NCBI GenBank assembly: GCA_035535015.1
Contig: DATLQU010000040.1
Span: forward strand, 21,946-85,945
Reading direction: 5' to 3'
DNA: 64,000 nt
Source of the DNA: Palsa-661 sp035535015
GTDB taxonomy: Bacteria; Actinomycetota; Acidimicrobiia; Acidimicrobiales; UBA8190
Below are positions 51,931 to 59,509 of this stretch, in pieces (the stretch's first letter is position 1; every line of letters starts with the position of its first letter). Position numbers and translations under genes: made by a program. Below the pieces are notes generated by a model. It was not told the DNA's origin and searched no databases. It saw only the letters and a list, made by a program, of their open reading frames with translations.

Positions 51931-52294
51931 AGGAGAACGGGTCAGCCAGCCAGCGTGCCAAGCTCGTCGGCTACCTGTCGCACTTCGGTTCTGGTCTCGG
52001 ATTCGCCCTCGTCTACTACGGACTCTTCACCGCCATCGGCCGCAGCGGCTGGGATCTGGGTGCGATCTTCGGGTTGGTGCACGGGATGTTCTCAGCCGCC
52101 GCATGAGTGAACATCCTCCTACCCGCCGTGCATCCCCGTATGGGATCGTCCTTCAGCGCCGCAGGCTCCTCCCCCTTTTCGAGTCGCCGGGCTTCTTGAT
52201 GCTCAACTACGGACGGTCAACCCCGGTCGTGAGTCTCGCCGCCCATGTCCTTTACGGCACGATCGTCGGCGGGTTCGCGGCGTTCGCCCGCTGA
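51931..52294 (+). pseudogene. Remnant of a small membrane protein gene
   Basis: Reads LVGYLSHFGSGLGFALVYYG and IGRSGWDLGAIFGLVHGMF, then an in-frame TGA (52104), then VNILLPAVHPRMGSSFSAAG, then one missing C in the run 52171-52175, then FESPGFLMLNYGRSTPVVS to 52294. Together these form one four-helix protein of a family I recognise only as hypothetical. A stop and a frameshift make it nonfunctional. Confidence 0.65.
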
Positions 52295-52617
52295 GAGATT
52301 GCTCTGGAGCGCGATGAGCGAAGGAATCGTCAAGCGCCTCGGCAGGTTACCGGCTTGCAGCACGGTTCGAATTGTCCCGGCGATGAGCCGGTCGCCTACC
52401 CGCCCGCGATGCCTCGTGTTATCAGTGCTAAGCAGGTCATTGCCGCCGACCTCTGGGGCTTAGCCAGTGGTGCTTGAGGCGCTGTCTCGTGCGGAAAATC
52501 TTCGACCCTGTTCGCCGGATCGACCAGGACGTAGATCTGGCAGTCGCTGACGACCCGGTAGGGCCGAGTGAACACCCGGTCGCGGCCGGTTGTGGTCAGC
52601 GGGCCACCCCAGTCCGA
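52295..52617. other. Stretch without a recognisable gene
   Basis: Only short overlapping frames occur. None shows a family motif or a ribosome-binding site. The neighbours on both sides are remnants, so this is probably eroded sequence. Confidence 0.5.
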
Positions 52618-52797
52618 CCTTCTCGTACTGGCAGCCCGGCCGATGGCCGTCGGAGATGACGGCGCAGCATTCTGGACAGACAAAGTGCGCCAGCACGCTG
52701 GGTCGCCACCTTGGGTGTCATCCTCGGCCTGTTCAGGGTGCGCCTCTGGCGACGGGGGCGCCGTGGGTGGATCCGCTTGATGCCGGTGCGCGCTCAC
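52618..52797 (-). pseudogene. Remnant of a zinc-ribbon C-terminus related to the 55.4-kb gene
   Basis: One frame reads DDTQGGDPACW; the next, after one missing G near 52690-52692, reads AHFVCPECCAVISDGHRPGC. The joined text matches the C-terminus of the DUF3565-DUF1971 protein at 55.4 kb (GGDPACWAGLLCPECGAVL, then HRPDC). It is a duplicate fragment, reading to the left. Confidence 0.6.
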
Positions 52798-52895
52798 CGC
52801 CTTCGTCTCGTGTGTTTGCGAGCCCGAAGCCCATGATGTCGCCTCCAGCCAGGGTCATCGGGAACGGGGGGAGCCTGAAAACTCGACCGACTGGC

Positions 52896-52925
52896 TCGAC
52901 AATCGCTGCCCAAAACCAATATACT
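52896..52925 (+). promoter_or_regulatory. Promoter of the peroxiredoxin gene
   Basis: TCGACA (52896-52901), 18-base spacer, TATACT (52920-52925). The -10 overlaps the left arm of site G. Confidence 0.6.
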
Positions 52926-52939
52926 AGTGGAAGCTAGAA
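52922..52939. promoter_or_regulatory. Operator-like inverted repeat, site G
   Basis: TACTAG-TGGAAG-CTAGAA, 30 bases before the peroxiredoxin ATG and overlapping its -10. Fits TTCYAG-N6-CTAGAA with two mismatches in the left arm. Confidence 0.65.
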
Positions 52940-52968
52940 AAACTGAGGAACAACACGAGGAGGATCCG

Positions 52969-53604
52969 ATGACCATCCAGCTGGGCGACACTGCCCCTGA
53001 CTTCACGGCGGAGACCACGGATGGGAGACTCAGCCTGCACAACTATCTCGGCGACAGCTGGGGCGTCCTGTTCTCCCACCCGGCCGACTTCACCCCGGTG
53101 TGCACCACCGAGCTCGGTGAGTTCGCTCGCCGCAAGGACGACTTCGCCGCCCGCAATGCCAAGCTCATCGGCGTGAGCGTCGACTCGGTCGAGTCGCATC
53201 ATGGCTGGTCGGCCGACATCGCCGAGACCCAGGGACACGCCCTCAACTACCCGCTCGTGGGTGACGAGGACCGCAGCGTCGCCAACCTGTATGGGATGAT
53301 TCACCCCAAGGCAATCGAGACCGCCACTGTCCGCACGGTGTTCATCATCGGTCCCGACAAGAAAGTGAAGCTCACCCTTACCTACCCGGCCAACGTCGGT
53401 CGCAACGTTGACGAGATCATCCGGGTGCTCGACGCCTTGCAGTTGAGTTACCAGTACGCCGTGTCCACCCCGGTCAACTGGACCGATGGCGCCGACGTGA
53501 TCATCTCGCCGGCCGTTTCTGACGACGACGCCAAGGAGCGGTTCCCGAAGGGTTTCACCATCTTGAAGCCCTACCTGCGTCTCACACCCCAACCGAACCG
53601 CTAG
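52969..53604 (+). CDS. 1-Cys peroxiredoxin (Prx6-type)
   Basis: 211 residues, GAGGAGGATCCG before the ATG. Active-site motif HPADFTPVCTTELGEFA with the peroxidatic cysteine; the C-terminal extension with VVTPVNW-like and GADVIISPAV segments is of the Prx6 group. Reduces H2O2 and organic peroxides. Under likely control of site G. Convergent to the 53.8-kb regulator. Confidence 0.9.
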   Translation: MTIQLGDTAPDFTAETTDGRLSLHNYLGDSWGVLFSHPADFTPVCTTELGEFARRKDDFAARNAKLIGVSVDSVESHHGWSADIAETQGHALNYPLVGDEDRSVANLYGMIHPKAIETATVRTVFIIGPDKKVKLTLTYPANVGRNVDEIIRVLDALQLSYQYAVSTPVNWTDGADVIISPAVSDDDAKERFPKGFTILKPYLRLTPQPNR

Positions 53605-53827
53605 ACCCGAAACGGGCCCTGGTCGTGTCCGCTGTCCGGATTCCGTGCTCGACGCGAACCGCACCTGGCCGTTGTGCTGCGTCGGCCGACACGAGCTCGG
53701 TGAGACGATCGAGGAGCAGGCCCTCGGCACCCTCCGGCGGCAGCGCCGCCAGCTTCGGTGGTGCCAACCCAATCAGGCGACGCGCCCGAAGCGAGCCCGA
53801 CCGGCCGTCCAGGCGAAAGTGCTGGGC

Positions 53828-54499
53828 TCAGACCGGGATGCCGGTCGACGCCGGCTCTCGCCGGACGACCAGGCGGCAACCCGCCCGGCGAGGGTTCTTG
53901 GCTACGAGCCGCTCCACTGCCAGGCCTCCGAGCCCTTCGGCCAGGCCCTCGGCCAAGCCGAGGTGCAGCTGGCAGACCACATCGGGATCGAACCCGGTGA
54001 CCTCGGCGAAGGGGCAACGGCCGAGCACGAACTCGATCCGGCGGCCCCGCTCCACCCGGGTTGGACGAAAGCCCCGGCGGGCAACCTCCTCCTCCAGCAG
54101 GTCCGCCCGCTCGCCCGTGCCCGCCAGTTCGGCGGCCCGGCGATGGCCGTCCTGGCGGCCCACTTGGCGGGGGTCCTGCTTGCGGCGGATGGATTCGCTC
54201 AAGAGGCCGGCCAGCCAGGCGTAGGCGCCGGCGGTACCCCAGCGGCCGGCCACCTCGGGGTGCAGGCGGTACAGCAGCCGGGGGCGGCCCGGACGCTCAC
54301 GGTCCTCGACCTCCTCTGTCACCAGCCCGGCATCCTTCAGCACAGCCAGATGTTGACGTACGGCGTTGTGGTTGAGTTGCACATAGTCGGTGAGCTCGCC
54401 CACACCGACCGGGCCCGGCGCATCGACGATGTAGCGGAACAGGCGATGGCGCGTCGGATCACCGAGAGCTCGGGCCTCGCGCTGGACCTCTGCCTCCAT
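53828..54499 (-). CDS. COG2345-type winged-helix regulator (SufR-like), paralogue of the 45.1-kb gene
   Basis: 223 residues from ATG 54499, GGAGGAG upstream. REARALGDPTRHRLFRYI and NHNAVRQHLAVLKDAGL are almost identical to the 45.1-kb regulator's DNA-binding region. Conserved cysteines: RCPFAEVTGFDPDVVCQLHLG and AGCRLVV. The near-identical recognition helix predicts the same DNA target, and both genes carry a TTCYAG-N6-CYAGAA site at their promoters. An Fe-S or redox sensor role is inference from the cysteine pattern. Confidence 0.87.
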   Translation of the reverse strand: MEAEVQREARALGDPTRHRLFRYIVDAPGPVGVGELTDYVQLNHNAVRQHLAVLKDAGLVTEEVEDRERPGRPRLLYRLHPEVAGRWGTAGAYAWLAGLLSESIRRKQDPRQVGRQDGHRRAAELAGTGERADLLEEEVARRGFRPTRVERGRRIEFVLGRCPFAEVTGFDPDVVCQLHLGLAEGLAEGLGGLAVERLVAKNPRRAGCRLVVRREPASTGIPV

Positions 54500-54521
54500 C
54501 ACGTCTCCTCCTCGATTGATC

Positions 54522-54539
54522 TTCTAGCCTACACCAGAA
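54522..54539. promoter_or_regulatory. Operator-like inverted repeat, site H
   Basis: TTCTAG-CCTACA-CCAGAA, 23 bases upstream of the regulator's ATG. The arms match the consensus with one change. Suggests autoregulation. Confidence 0.65.
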
Positions 54540-54602
54540 CAATCTGACTGCCACAGGGTTACGGCACTCAAGCACCTTGAGCCAAGGCAGCGCATGGCGG
54601 CG

Positions 54603-55157
54603 TCAGGTCTTGAGGATCCAAAAGAACATGGCCGGTTCGGCAGAGAGGTCTCGCCAACCTCGTACCGGGTCCCGCGCCGTGAGGACGACGTCGCCGGCCC
54701 GCATGACGGGCGTTTCCGGTCCGACGGTCAATTGGATGAGCCCGGAGGCCACCGCGATCAACTCGATCCCTTTGAAGCTGAAAGGGGGTGCGCCTTCGGC
54801 CCCGGGTCCAAGCCGGACGAGGTAGGTGAGCAGGCCCTGTTCGGGATCGTCAAGCAATGGAGCCACCGTTGCTGAGGTGGCGGGTCGCCGAGCCAAGACG
54901 TAGCCGGTCGTTGGCCGGTTGTCGAGGAGGGCGTCGATACCGACGCCCAGATGCTCTCCGAGGACAAGGAGCGTGACGAGCGATAGTCCTCGTCGGCCCG
55001 ACTCCGCCTGAGAAATGGCACTGGGAGAAACCCCGGCGAAGGCGGCGATGTCCGCTTGGCTGAGGTTTCGTTGGCGGCGGAGTCGCTGCAAGCCCCGCCC
55101 GATTCGCCCCAGCGCCCTTTCGCTAGACAGGATGGGCACACCCTCTTTGATGTCCAT
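54603..55157 (-). CDS. XRE-family regulator with C-terminal cupin domain
   Basis: 184 residues. N-terminal helix-turn-helix RNLSQADIAAFAGVSPSAISQ, then a cupin-type sensory domain (PPFSFKGIELIAVASGLIQL, PVMRAGDVVL). This architecture often controls amino-acid, polyamine or xenobiotic metabolism. Target unknown; it lies alone. Confidence 0.87.
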   Translation of the reverse strand: MDIKEGVPILSSERALGRIGRGLQRLRRQRNLSQADIAAFAGVSPSAISQAESGRRGLSLVTLLVLGEHLGVGIDALLDNRPTTGYVLARRPATSATVAPLLDDPEQGLLTYLVRLGPGAEGAPPFSFKGIELIAVASGLIQLTVGPETPVMRAGDVVLTARDPVRGWRDLSAEPAMFFWILKT

Positions 55158-55242
55158 CTGGAGGATGCGGCCTTGTACAGCGGCGGGACGGCCTTCGAGA
55201 CAGTGAGCTGTTCGTGACCGATTTCGAGACGCACTGGGCCAC

Positions 55243-55386
55243 GTGACGGATTACGCGGATGGGTTGTTCACTGTACCCAGCTCCTCGGATTACCCGCATA
55301 ACCACCGCAATCCCGATCTCTCCGATGCCGTCGCCGCCATGGAGGTCCGCCGTCAGATCGATCTGGCCGGATCGCCTCAGAGATAG
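55243..55386 (+). CDS. Short reading frame, possible gene 3' fragment
   Basis: 47 codons from GTG 55243 (VTDYADGLFTVPSSSDYP, then NPDLSDAVAAMEVRRQIDLA), ending one base before the convergent DUF3565 gene. Codon use looks coding and the frame is open for a further stretch upstream to a TGA. No family recognised and no ribosome-binding site, so it may be the tail of a lost gene. Confidence 0.25.
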   Translation: MTDYADGLFTVPSSSDYPHNHRNPDLSDAVAAMEVRRQIDLAGSPQR

Positions 55387-55387
55387 A

Positions 55388-56107
55388 TCACCGACTCCTC
55401 GGTTCGGCTGCCGGGCAGTCCGGGCGATGGGGACCGCCGTCAAGTACCGCGCCGCATTCGGGGCAGAGCAGTCCCGCCCAGCAGGCCGGATCGCCACCCT
55501 CGGCGGGTACACGCGATTGCAATGCATCCCGTTCAGCTTCGTGAGTCGCCTCCGTCCGACGGCTCTCATCGATAGCGAGAAAGTCGATGGTGAAGCTGAC
55601 CGCCCCGCGCAGTTCCACCTCGTGCTCGACATCGGGGGGAATGGCCTGGCTGGTTCCTGGTCCGAACACGATGTCGATCGCCGGTTCGGTCGAGGCCACA
55701 AATCTGAGTTGCCCTTCGTGCACGGCGATCCGTCCCCACATGCCAGTTGCCAGACGGTGAGCTCGCAGTAGGGCCGCCGGTACGTTCTGGGCGTTCCATT
55801 CGGGGCTTGAGCGGACAAGCCGTAGGCCGTCAGGCAGTTCCGCTCGCTCACAGAGCACACAGTCGATCGGCGACCCGAGCCTTCCGGCGCGTCCATCGGG
55901 CTCGAGCACCCAGGCTCGGAGCTGGAAAGGTGGTTGGTGGCGAATGTGCTGGTTGTGGCCGCAGGAAAGCTGCGCGACCCAGTCACCCGCCTCGTCTTGG
56001 TGGTAGCCGGTGATGGTGCGCTGCACGAACGGAGCGTACCGGGACAACCCGTTGAATGCGGCCCCGACGTACATCGCCCCAGCCGTGGGCGCGATCGGTT
56101 CAGTCAT
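55388..56107 (-). CDS. DUF3565-DUF1971-zinc ribbon protein
   Basis: 239 residues. Residues about 28-90 match DUF3565 (RTITGYHQDEAGDWVAQLSC, then GHNQHIRH and DCVLCERAELP). Residues about 95-185 match DUF1971, a cupin first noted with tellurite resistance (NVPAALLRAHRLATGMWGRI, EPAIDIVFG). The C-terminus is a zinc ribbon (CPECGAVL ... HRPDC). The combination in one chain looks unusual. It overlaps the ClC gene by eight bases. Confidence 0.75.
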   Translation of the reverse strand: MTEPIAPTAGAMYVGAAFNGLSRYAPFVQRTITGYHQDEAGDWVAQLSCGHNQHIRHQPPFQLRAWVLEPDGRAGRLGSPIDCVLCERAELPDGLRLVRSSPEWNAQNVPAALLRAHRLATGMWGRIAVHEGQLRFVASTEPAIDIVFGPGTSQAIPPDVEHEVELRGAVSFTIDFLAIDESRRTEATHEAERDALQSRVPAEGGDPACWAGLLCPECGAVLDGGPHRPDCPAAEPRSR

Positions 56108-58085
56108 GAGCGGGCTCGTCGGTTTCGGTCGCCGTTCCCGTGTCTCTGACGCCTGAGGACGCGACCCGACGCAGTGTCAACACCCGCTCGGCATGGCGTT
56201 CCTCTTCGAGAAGCTTCTGGCGGGCGGTAAGGAGATCGAACTGGGTGATGAGGCCGTCGAGACGACCCGTGTCGCCCCGGTTGACGACGGGGATGACACC
56301 GACGCCCAGAGCGGCCATCCGGTCGGCCACCGAGCGCAGGATCTCTTCTGGGTGGGCGATGGCCACCGGGGGGATCATCGCGTCACGAGCCTCCTGATCG
56401 GAGCGGTCCTTGGCCGCAAGCACCACCGACCACGGAAGGACCCCAACCAGCCGGCCGTCGGGGTCGAGCACGGGATAGAGGCGCTGTCGTCGCTCGGGGG
56501 AGCCTTCTGGCAGGGCCTGGTAGATCTCGGCGAGCGTGCGCGATGGTTCGACGGTGTAGACGTCGGTGTCCATGACCTCGCGTACGAACGTCGCTTCGAG
56601 CGGATCAACGGAATACTCGCGCATGACGTGGAAGCCCCTGCGGGCCACCTTCTCGGTCAGGATCGACCGTTTGAGGACCAGGACGCTGACCAGGTGGGCC
56701 ACCGTGGCCACCACCAACAGGGCCAACAGGCTGTTGGCATCGTGGGTGAGCTCGAAGGCGAAGATGATGGCGGTGAACGGGGACCGGGTGACGCCGCCGA
56801 GCGCCCCAGCCAGGCCGATGAGCGCCCAGACACCGGGCGTCGCACCGGGCAGGAGGTGACCGAGGACGCCGCCGAGGGCGGCGCCCATCATGAGGATCGG
56901 GGCCAGGATGCCGCCACTCGTCCCTCCACCGAGCCCGCCAGACCAGATGACGAGCTTCACGACGAACAAGAGCATGAGCGCACTGACACCGAGCCGGCCG
57001 AGCAGCTCGGCGTGGATGGTGTTGTAACCGACGCCGAGGGCACGAGGCTCGATAAGTCCACCGACACCGATGATGAGACCGCCGATCATCGGCCACCACA
57101 TCCAGTGCAGGTGCCGGGTCAGCATCTTGAAGAGGTCTTCGAAGCGGTACACGGCTTGGGTCATGAGCCACGCGGCCAACCCCGTCGCGATACCCACGGC
57201 CGCCGCTCCGAGCAGGACCACACCCCCGAGCGGCGAATGGCCGGGGACGGGGAAGATCGGCTGGGGGGTGACGAGCCCGGCGCCGGCCATGACCATTCGC
57301 AGGCCGTCGGCCGTCGCCGCGGCCAAGCCGATGAGCACCATCGAGCGGGGTCTGAACTCGAACGCCAGTAGCTCGACCCCGAACAACGTGGCCGCCACCG
57401 GAGTCCCGAACACGGCGCTCATCCCGGCCGCGGCGCCGGCCACCAGCAGACTCCGTCGCTGGGCGGCGGTGAGATGGAAGAGCTGGCCCACGATCGATCC
57501 GACCGCCCCGCCGGTGAGAATGATCGGCCCTTCGGCGCCGAAGGGACCGCCGGTGCCGATGCTGATGGCACTGGAGATGGGTTTCAAGATGGCGAGGCGC
57601 GGTTGGACCTTGCTGCCGTTGATGAGGATCCGTTCCATGGCCTCGGGTATGCCATGGCCGCGGATCTGCTCGGAGCCGAATCGAGCCATGAGCCCGACGA
57701 CGAGGCCCCCGCCGACCGGGATGACGAGGGCAAGCGCGCCCAGGGTGTTGGCATTGGGCGAGACGAGGTGGACGCTGATCCGCTGGTAGTAGAAGAGGTT
57801 GGTGAAGAAGCCGATCATGTCGAGCAACGCCAGCGAGATCCCAGCGCCAAGAGCACCGATGCCAAGCGCCAAGGGGACGAGGAGCAGAAGCGCCGGCGTG
57901 GTGGTGAAGTCCCCGAGCGCCCGCTCAGGGCTGTGGTGAGATCGATGGTCCGAGTCCGGTGATCGGGGATCAGCCGCATCTGGAGCGATGTCTGACACCG
58001 CTGTTCCATCGACCGGTTCGATGTGGGTCCCGGTCCTGGGTTCCTCGCTCGGGTGATTGCCAGGCCCCAGTACCGCTTCGGTCAC
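56100..58085 (-). CDS. ClC-family chloride channel/transporter with C-terminal CBS domains
   Basis: 661 residues. ClC signatures: GHGIPEAME, GGPFGAEGPIILTGG (with the gating-glutamate region) and GGGTSGGILAP. About 10-12 helices from residue 60 to 470, then two CBS motifs (VMDTDVYTVEPSRTL and AMIPPVAIAHPEEIL) that may bind nucleotides. Starts at GTG 58085. Moves chloride or nitrate-like anions, some with proton exchange; the exact ion cannot be told. Confidence 0.9.
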   Translation of the reverse strand: MTEAVLGPGNHPSEEPRTGTHIEPVDGTAVSDIAPDAADPRSPDSDHRSHHSPERALGDFTTTPALLLLVPLALGIGALGAGISLALLDMIGFFTNLFYYQRISVHLVSPNANTLGALALVIPVGGGLVVGLMARFGSEQIRGHGIPEAMERILINGSKVQPRLAILKPISSAISIGTGGPFGAEGPIILTGGAVGSIVGQLFHLTAAQRRSLLVAGAAAGMSAVFGTPVAATLFGVELLAFEFRPRSMVLIGLAAATADGLRMVMAGAGLVTPQPIFPVPGHSPLGGVVLLGAAAVGIATGLAAWLMTQAVYRFEDLFKMLTRHLHWMWWPMIGGLIIGVGGLIEPRALGVGYNTIHAELLGRLGVSALMLLFVVKLVIWSGGLGGGTSGGILAPILMMGAALGGVLGHLLPGATPGVWALIGLAGALGGVTRSPFTAIIFAFELTHDANSLLALLVVATVAHLVSVLVLKRSILTEKVARRGFHVMREYSVDPLEATFVREVMDTDVYTVEPSRTLAEIYQALPEGSPERRQRLYPVLDPDGRLVGVLPWSVVLAAKDRSDQEARDAMIPPVAIAHPEEILRSVADRMAALGVGVIPVVNRGDTGRLDGLITQFDLLTARQKLLEEERHAERVLTLRRVASSGVRDTGTATETDEPAHD

Positions 58086-58194
58086 GACTGCTCGACACTG
58101 GTGAAGCGACGGAACCCAAGTGGGAAGCTTGCCACTGGGTGCAGGAGGACACGTTGAGAAAATTCCATCGTGACGAGATGATATCGTGGCGTGA

Positions 58195-59016
58195 GTGACC
58201 CTCTCAGATGAGGTCTATGCCCGGCTGCTCGCCCTCCGCACCGGACTCCGCCATTTCGAACGATGGAGTGAGAGCCAGGCGCGTGCCGCCGGGCTTACGC
58301 CCGCCCAGCACCAGCTCCTGCTGGCCATTCGGGGGCACGGCGATCGTCGAGGCCCGACCATCGGAGAGGTGGCCGACTATCTGCTTCTTCTCCATCACAG
58401 CGCAGTCGGCCTCATCGACCGTGCCGACGCCGCAGGTCTTGTCAGGCGAACCCGAGACGAAGAAGACCATCGCGTGGTCCGGCTACATCTCACCGCAGAT
58501 GGTGCCAAACGGCTCGAAGCACTGTCGGCCCTTCACCTCGAAGAGCTTGCACGACTTGCTCCCCAACTCCCCGGGGCATGGGAAGGCCTTGCCCCGGTCC
58601 AGCGGACGCACGGCTTCCCCGGGCCGCCTTCCGCACCGCCGGGGTCGAAGCAACACCAACGAGTGAAGGTCGGCATCGCTCGCGTCTATGACGAGGTGGG
58701 AAAGGACCCAGACCGACGTGTTCTGGTCGACCGCCTCTGGCCCCGAGGGCTGGCCCGGTCCGACGCGCCATTCGAGAAGTGGGCGAAGGACGTGGCCCCA
58801 AGCCCACAGCTCCGCACGTGGTATGGCCACGTGGAGGCCCGCTTCGCAGAATTCGCCCGTCGTTATCGCGACGAACTCACAGTGCCTCCCGCTCGAGAGG
58901 CACTGGAGGAACTGCGTGTGCAGGCCGCCACAGCTGACACGGTGCTGCTCACTGCGACCAAAACCCTCAAGCGCTCCCATGCCGCCGTGCTCAAAGATGT
59001 GCTGTCAGGTGACTGA
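58195..59016 (+). CDS. MarR-family regulator fused to a DUF488 domain
   Basis: 273 residues from GTG 58195. Residues 1-140 are MarR-like: GLTPAQHQLLLAIRGHG, IGEVADYLLLLHHSAVGLID and the wing RRTRDEEDHRVVRLHLTADG. After a Pro-rich linker, residues about 157-270 are DUF488 (VLVDRLWPRGLARSDAPF, KWAKDVAPSPQLRTWYGH, VLLTATKTLKRSHAAVL), closest to the 37.6-kb copy. A GTG at 58663 could also start DUF488 alone. No frameshift is needed for the fusion. Confidence 0.8.
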   Translation: MTLSDEVYARLLALRTGLRHFERWSESQARAAGLTPAQHQLLLAIRGHGDRRGPTIGEVADYLLLLHHSAVGLIDRADAAGLVRRTRDEEDHRVVRLHLTADGAKRLEALSALHLEELARLAPQLPGAWEGLAPVQRTHGFPGPPSAPPGSKQHQRVKVGIARVYDEVGKDPDRRVLVDRLWPRGLARSDAPFEKWAKDVAPSPQLRTWYGHVEARFAEFARRYRDELTVPPAREALEELRVQAATADTVLLTATKTLKRSHAAVLKDVLSGD

Positions 59017-59034
59017 ATTTTTCCAAGAGCTGTC

Positions 59035-59307
59035 TCAGCGACCCCCAACAGACCCCAGTCGATCCGAACCGTGTTCGGCCCGAGCATGGTGCAGGGCGAA
59101 GTGCGGGTGAAACAGTTGGCCGTGGCGACAGTGGAGACATGACCTCAGTGGCTCAGATGCGGAGGTCAGGTCCAGGTGCCCGCAGCGATCGCATCGGACG
59201 TAGCGGATCAGGCCCAGGGCTCCCAGCACTCCGGCATAAAACGCCGCCGTCGTCACGATCGCCAGGGCCAGCAGTAGGACAGCGGTTAGGACCTCTACAG
59301 CCACCAT
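59035..59307 (-). CDS. Small membrane protein with zinc-ribbon-like CxxC pairs
   Basis: 90 residues from ATG 59307. One or two N-terminal hydrophobic segments (LTAVLLLALAIVTTAAFYAG), then YVRCDRCGHLDL and RSCLHCRHGQL, giving two CxxC pairs. Its 3' end lies 18 bases from the MarR-DUF488 stop, convergent. No family recognised. Confidence 0.65.
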   Translation of the reverse strand: MVAVEVLTAVLLLALAIVTTAAFYAGVLGALGLIRYVRCDRCGHLDLTSASEPLRSCLHCRHGQLFHPHFALHHARAEHGSDRLGSVGGR

Positions 59308-59364
59308 GTGTGCTCACCTCTTCCTACTCGTGCCTTATTGGTACATCACCTCGTAACAGGAGTA

Positions 59365-59379
59365 TATCGCGCTACGATA
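59365..59379. promoter_or_regulatory. Palindrome upstream of the pyruvate-oxidase-like gene
   Basis: TATCG-CGCTA-CGATA is a perfect 5-bp inverted repeat in the 202-nt gap between the small membrane protein and the oxidase gene. The MarR-DUF488 gene promoter holds related ATCGTG elements (58167 and 58183). MarR proteins bind such sites; control by the nearby MarR fusion is a guess. Confidence 0.45.
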
Positions 59380-59509
59380 CGACTGACCAGCTGGCGCTGC
59401 CGAGAGGACGTCGGGTGGTGGTGTTCACCCTCACGTCCCCGGACGGCCCGGAATCTGTTTTCGGTGGATCGGGAATAGACACAACTTGTGCGAGCGAGGA
59501 GGAACATTC

